Source of the DNA: an uncultured Clostridia bacterium
Lineage (GTDB): Bacteria > Bacillota > Clostridia > Oscillospirales > Acutalibacteraceae
DNA length: 8,341 bases
Reading direction: 5' to 3'
NCBI GenBank assembly: GCA_945988915.1
Contig: CAMFTS010000047.1
Coordinates: 1-8,341, forward strand
Positions 6,557-8,341 of the stretch are shown here, one piece after another. The translations under genes and the position numbers were made by a program. Positions within the stretch are counted from its first letter, which is position 1. Each line of letters opens with the position of its first letter. The notes beneath the pieces are model-generated. The model ran no database searches and was not told the DNA's origin. It worked only from the letters and a program-made list of their open reading frames with translations.

Positions 6557-7189
6557 ATGGCAAAAAATTCAGCGGTATCTGCTTCTCTGATAAAACGTCT
6601 TCCCAGGTATTACAGATTTTTAGGCGAAATTAAAGACAGCGGTACAGTCAGAATTTCTTCAGGCGAGCTTTCTAACCGAATGGGATTTACTGCTTCACAA
6701 ATCAGGCAGGATTTAAACTGTTTCGGTGGGTTCGGTCAACAAGGCTACGGCTATAATGTAGCTCAGCTGCATCGCGAAATCGGAAAGATATTGGGAGTAG
6801 ATAATAAAGCAAAAACAATCCTTGTAGGAGCAGGCAATCTCGGTAAAGCTGTTGCAACACATATGTCTTTTGAAGAGAGAGGTTTCAACCTTATCGGTAT
6901 ATTTGACAGAAACGAAGCTTTACAAGGTCAGCTTGTTAAGAATATCCCAATTAGAAACATCAGCAGTATGTATAACTTCTGCAAAGATAATTCCCCTACT
7001 GTTGCTGTTTTATGTATTCCGAGTGAAAACGCAAAGGAAATTACGGATGAGCTTGTATCACTGGGAATTAAAGGTTTTTGGAATTTCTCACACTTTGATA
7101 TTGCGAAGCATTATCCTGATGTTGCTGTTGAAAATGTTCACCTTTCAGACAGCTTAATGATGCTGAGTTACAGAGTAAGCAATTTATAA
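6557..7189 (+). CDS. rex: Redox-sensing transcriptional repressor Rex
   Basis: Rex is a dimeric repressor that binds DNA when NAD+ is plentiful and lets go when NADH rises. The protein has 210 residues, the family's usual length. The winged helix spans about 8-80, with KRLPRYYRFL (13-22), SSGELSNRMGFTASQIRQD (34-52) as the helix-turn-helix and FGQQGYGYNV (59-68) as the wing. The Rossmann domain has GAGNLG (91-96) and Asp117 at the end of strand 2 (IGIFDRNE), as expected for NADH binding. GIKGFWNFSHFDI (170-182) and the C-terminal helix ENVHLSDSLMMLSYRV (192-207) fit the domain-swapped helix of the family. The ATG at 6557 follows GAGGG, which overlaps the upstream TGA, so translational coupling is plausible. 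It is last in the operon, before the terminator. The Rex-like palindrome at 3389-3407 suggests that it represses its own operon. Confidence 0.96.
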   Translation: MAKNSAVSASLIKRLPRYYRFLGEIKDSGTVRISSGELSNRMGFTASQIRQDLNCFGGFGQQGYGYNVAQLHREIGKILGVDNKAKTILVGAGNLGKAVATHMSFEERGFNLIGIFDRNEALQGQLVKNIPIRNISSMYNFCKDNSPTVAVLCIPSENAKEITDELVSLGIKGFWNFSHFDIAKHYPDVAVENVHLSDSLMMLSYRVSNL

Positions 7190-7201
7190 TATTCAACAAC
7201 A

Positions 7202-7234
7202 ATTAAGGCACAAGCTGAATGCTTGTGCCTTAAT
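7202..7234. repeat. Perfect 14-bp hairpin after rex, no T-run
   Basis: ATTAAGGCACAAGC (7202-7215) and GCTTGTGCCTTAAT (7221-7234) pair perfectly around a 5-nt loop, 12 nt after the rex stop. Neither strand has a run of T after the stem, so it is not a standard intrinsic terminator. It may stabilise the 3' end of the transcript or assist the terminator that follows. Confidence 0.75.
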
Positions 7235-7243
7235 GTTATACTT

Positions 7244-7275
7244 AAAAACGGCTTCAGTTATGAAGCCGTTTTTTT
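7244..7275. terminator. Bidirectional intrinsic terminator between rex and tyrS
   Basis: AAAAACGGCTTCA (7244-7256) and TGAAGCCGTTTTT (7261-7273) form a 13-bp stem with a GTTA loop. Seven T residues (7269-7275) follow on the plus strand and five on the minus strand. It would end the acn-icd-rex transcript and also stop tyrS, whose stop codon begins six bases away. Confidence 0.9.
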
Positions 7276-7280
7276 AAGTT

Positions 7281-8341
7281 TTATTCAATAACAATTTTAT
7301 AAAAAATCTTTTTACCCTTTTTGATGATGATATGACCTTTTTCAAAATCCTCTTTCTTCACTGCATCAAACGGTGTCTTAACTTTTTTCTCATCGACAGA
7401 AACACCGCCCTGTTCTATGAGTCTTCTGCCCTCGCCCTTTGACGAAATAAGACCTGCTTTCAGCATTATATCATTCACAAGGATTTCATCATTATCGAAA
7501 TCATCGTGTGTAAGTGCAAATGTAGGCATATTATCGGTATTGCCTGCTCCTGAAAATAAAGCCCTTGCACCCTCCTGTGCTTTGTTTGCTTCTTCCTCAC
7601 CGTGAACAAGCTTTGTAAGCTCATATGCAAGGATTTCTTTTGCTTTGTTTAACTGACTGCCTTCCCATGAATCCATTTTATCAATTTCCTCAACAGGAAT
7701 AAATGTCAACATTCTTATACATTTAAGAACATCGGCATCAGCAACATTTCTCCAATACTGATAAAAATCAAACGGACTTGTCTTATTGGGATCAAGCCAA
7801 ACTGCGTTTCCTGCGGTTTTACCCATTTTATTACCCTGTGAGTCAGTGAGAAGAGTAATTGTCATAGCATGAGCATCCTTACCGAGCTTCTTTCTGATAA
7901 GCTCTGTACCGCCGAGCATATTGCTCCACTGGTCATCTCCGCCGAATTCAAGATTGCAGTCATATTCTTTGAACATATGATAAAAATCATAGCTCTGCAT
8001 AATCATATAATTGAATTCAAGGAAAGAAAGACCTTTTTCCATTCTCTGCTTGTAACATTCAGCACGAAGCATATTATTAACTGAGAAACACGCACCGACT
8101 TCTCTGAGCAATTCAACATAGTTAAGGTTAAGCAGCCAGTCGGCATTGTTAACCATCAATGCTTTACCTTCTGAAAAATCAATAAATTTTTCCATCTGCT
8201 TTTTAAAACATTCAGCGTTATGGTCAATATCCTCTTTGGTAAGCATTTTTCTCATATCGGTTCTGCCGGAAGGGTCGCCGATCATAGTAGTTCCGCCGCC
8301 GATAAGAGCAATCGGCTTATTGCCTGCCATCTGAAGTCTTT
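7281..8341 (-). CDS. tyrS: Tyrosyl-tRNA synthetase (N-terminus beyond the window)
   Basis: This class I synthetase charges tRNA-Tyr with tyrosine in the cytoplasm. The frame is open to the window edge: three full codons (Arg-Leu-Gln) precede the Met at 8330. That Met sits in the conserved internal stretch LQ-M-AGNKPIALIGGGTTMIGDPSGR, so it is not the start. About 50-60 residues, including the HIGH motif, are missing. Numbering from Met8330, the visible motifs are YMIMQSYD (108-115), GGDDQWSNMLGGTELIR (130-146) in the active site, KMGKT (168-172) as the KMSKS equivalent, and AVWLDPNKTSPFDFYQYW (176-193). The C-terminal S4 RNA-binding domain begins near 284 (GLISSKGEGRRLIEQGGVSV). KMGKT in place of KMSKS matches the KFGKT of E. 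coli TyrS, so it is a true TyrS and not TyrZ-type or TrpS. It converges on rex. Its promoter, and any tRNA-sensing leader, lie outside the window. Confidence 0.96.
   Translation of the reverse strand, partial: RLQMAGNKPIALIGGGTTMIGDPSGRTDMRKMLTKEDIDHNAECFKKQMEKFIDFSEGKALMVNNADWLLNLNYVELLREVGACFSVNNMLRAECYKQRMEKGLSFLEFNYMIMQSYDFYHMFKEYDCNLEFGGDDQWSNMLGGTELIRKKLGKDAHAMTITLLTDSQGNKMGKTAGNAVWLDPNKTSPFDFYQYWRNVADADVLKCIRMLTFIPVEEIDKMDSWEGSQLNKAKEILAYELTKLVHGEEEANKAQEGARALFSGAGNTDNMPTFALTHDDFDNDEILVNDIMLKAGLISSKGEGRRLIEQGGVSVDEKKVKTPFDAVKKEDFEKGHIIIKKGKKIFYKIVIE

Noticed and set aside
8328..8330. ATG at 8330-8328 as the tyrS start codon
   Set aside because: The frame is open upstream, the preceding codons (Arg-Leu-Gln) fit the conserved TyrS sequence, and the HIGH motif must lie further upstream.

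Overview
The window looks like a chromosomal piece of a low-to-moderate-GC anaerobic Firmicute, most likely class Clostridia and possibly the Oscillospiraceae/Ruminococcaceae group. This rests on AT-rich intergenic DNA, strong GGAGG-type ribosome sites, a tepA-ftsK/spoIIIE gene pair, a clostridial-style Rex repressor and an Aquifex-type aconitase. The genus is inference. Base 1 is not genomic. Bases 1-44 are an Illumina Nextera library adapter, including a readable index, so the true contig begins at base 45 in the middle of a gene.

Layout: (1) Bases 45-3190, minus strand: tepA (ClpP-fold serine protease-like protein, 3190-2444), followed 19 nt later by ftsK/spoIIIE (2424 to 45, C-terminus cut off at the contig end). 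(2) Bases 3191-3428: an AT-rich divergent intergenic region with one good sigma-A-type promoter facing each way and several palindromes. (3) Bases 3429-7189, plus strand: a tight three-gene operon of aconitase, an isocitrate dehydrogenase-family enzyme and the NADH sensor Rex, with gaps of 14 and 12 nt. (4) Bases 7190-7280: two perfect hairpins, the second a bidirectional intrinsic terminator. (5) Bases 7281-8341, minus strand: tyrS, converging on rex and missing its N-terminus at the window edge.

The plus-strand operon is the most informative part. Aconitase and isocitrate dehydrogenase together convert citrate to 2-oxoglutarate, the oxidative half-TCA route that many anaerobes use for glutamate synthesis, and this route yields reduced nicotinamide cofactor. 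Placing Rex, which leaves DNA when NADH is high relative to NAD+, in the same operon suggests a redox feedback loop. A Rex-like palindrome lies directly on the predicted transcription start of the operon. The sequence alone cannot prove it is a Rex site, because its spacer is one base longer than the usual clostridial consensus.

I see no phage, insertion sequence, CRISPR array, tRNA, rRNA or novel defence-type system. Most of the window is housekeeping sequence. The points worth a second look are the adapter, the Rex-like operator(s), the unusual cofactor loop of the dehydrogenase and an AT-only palindrome between the divergent promoters.
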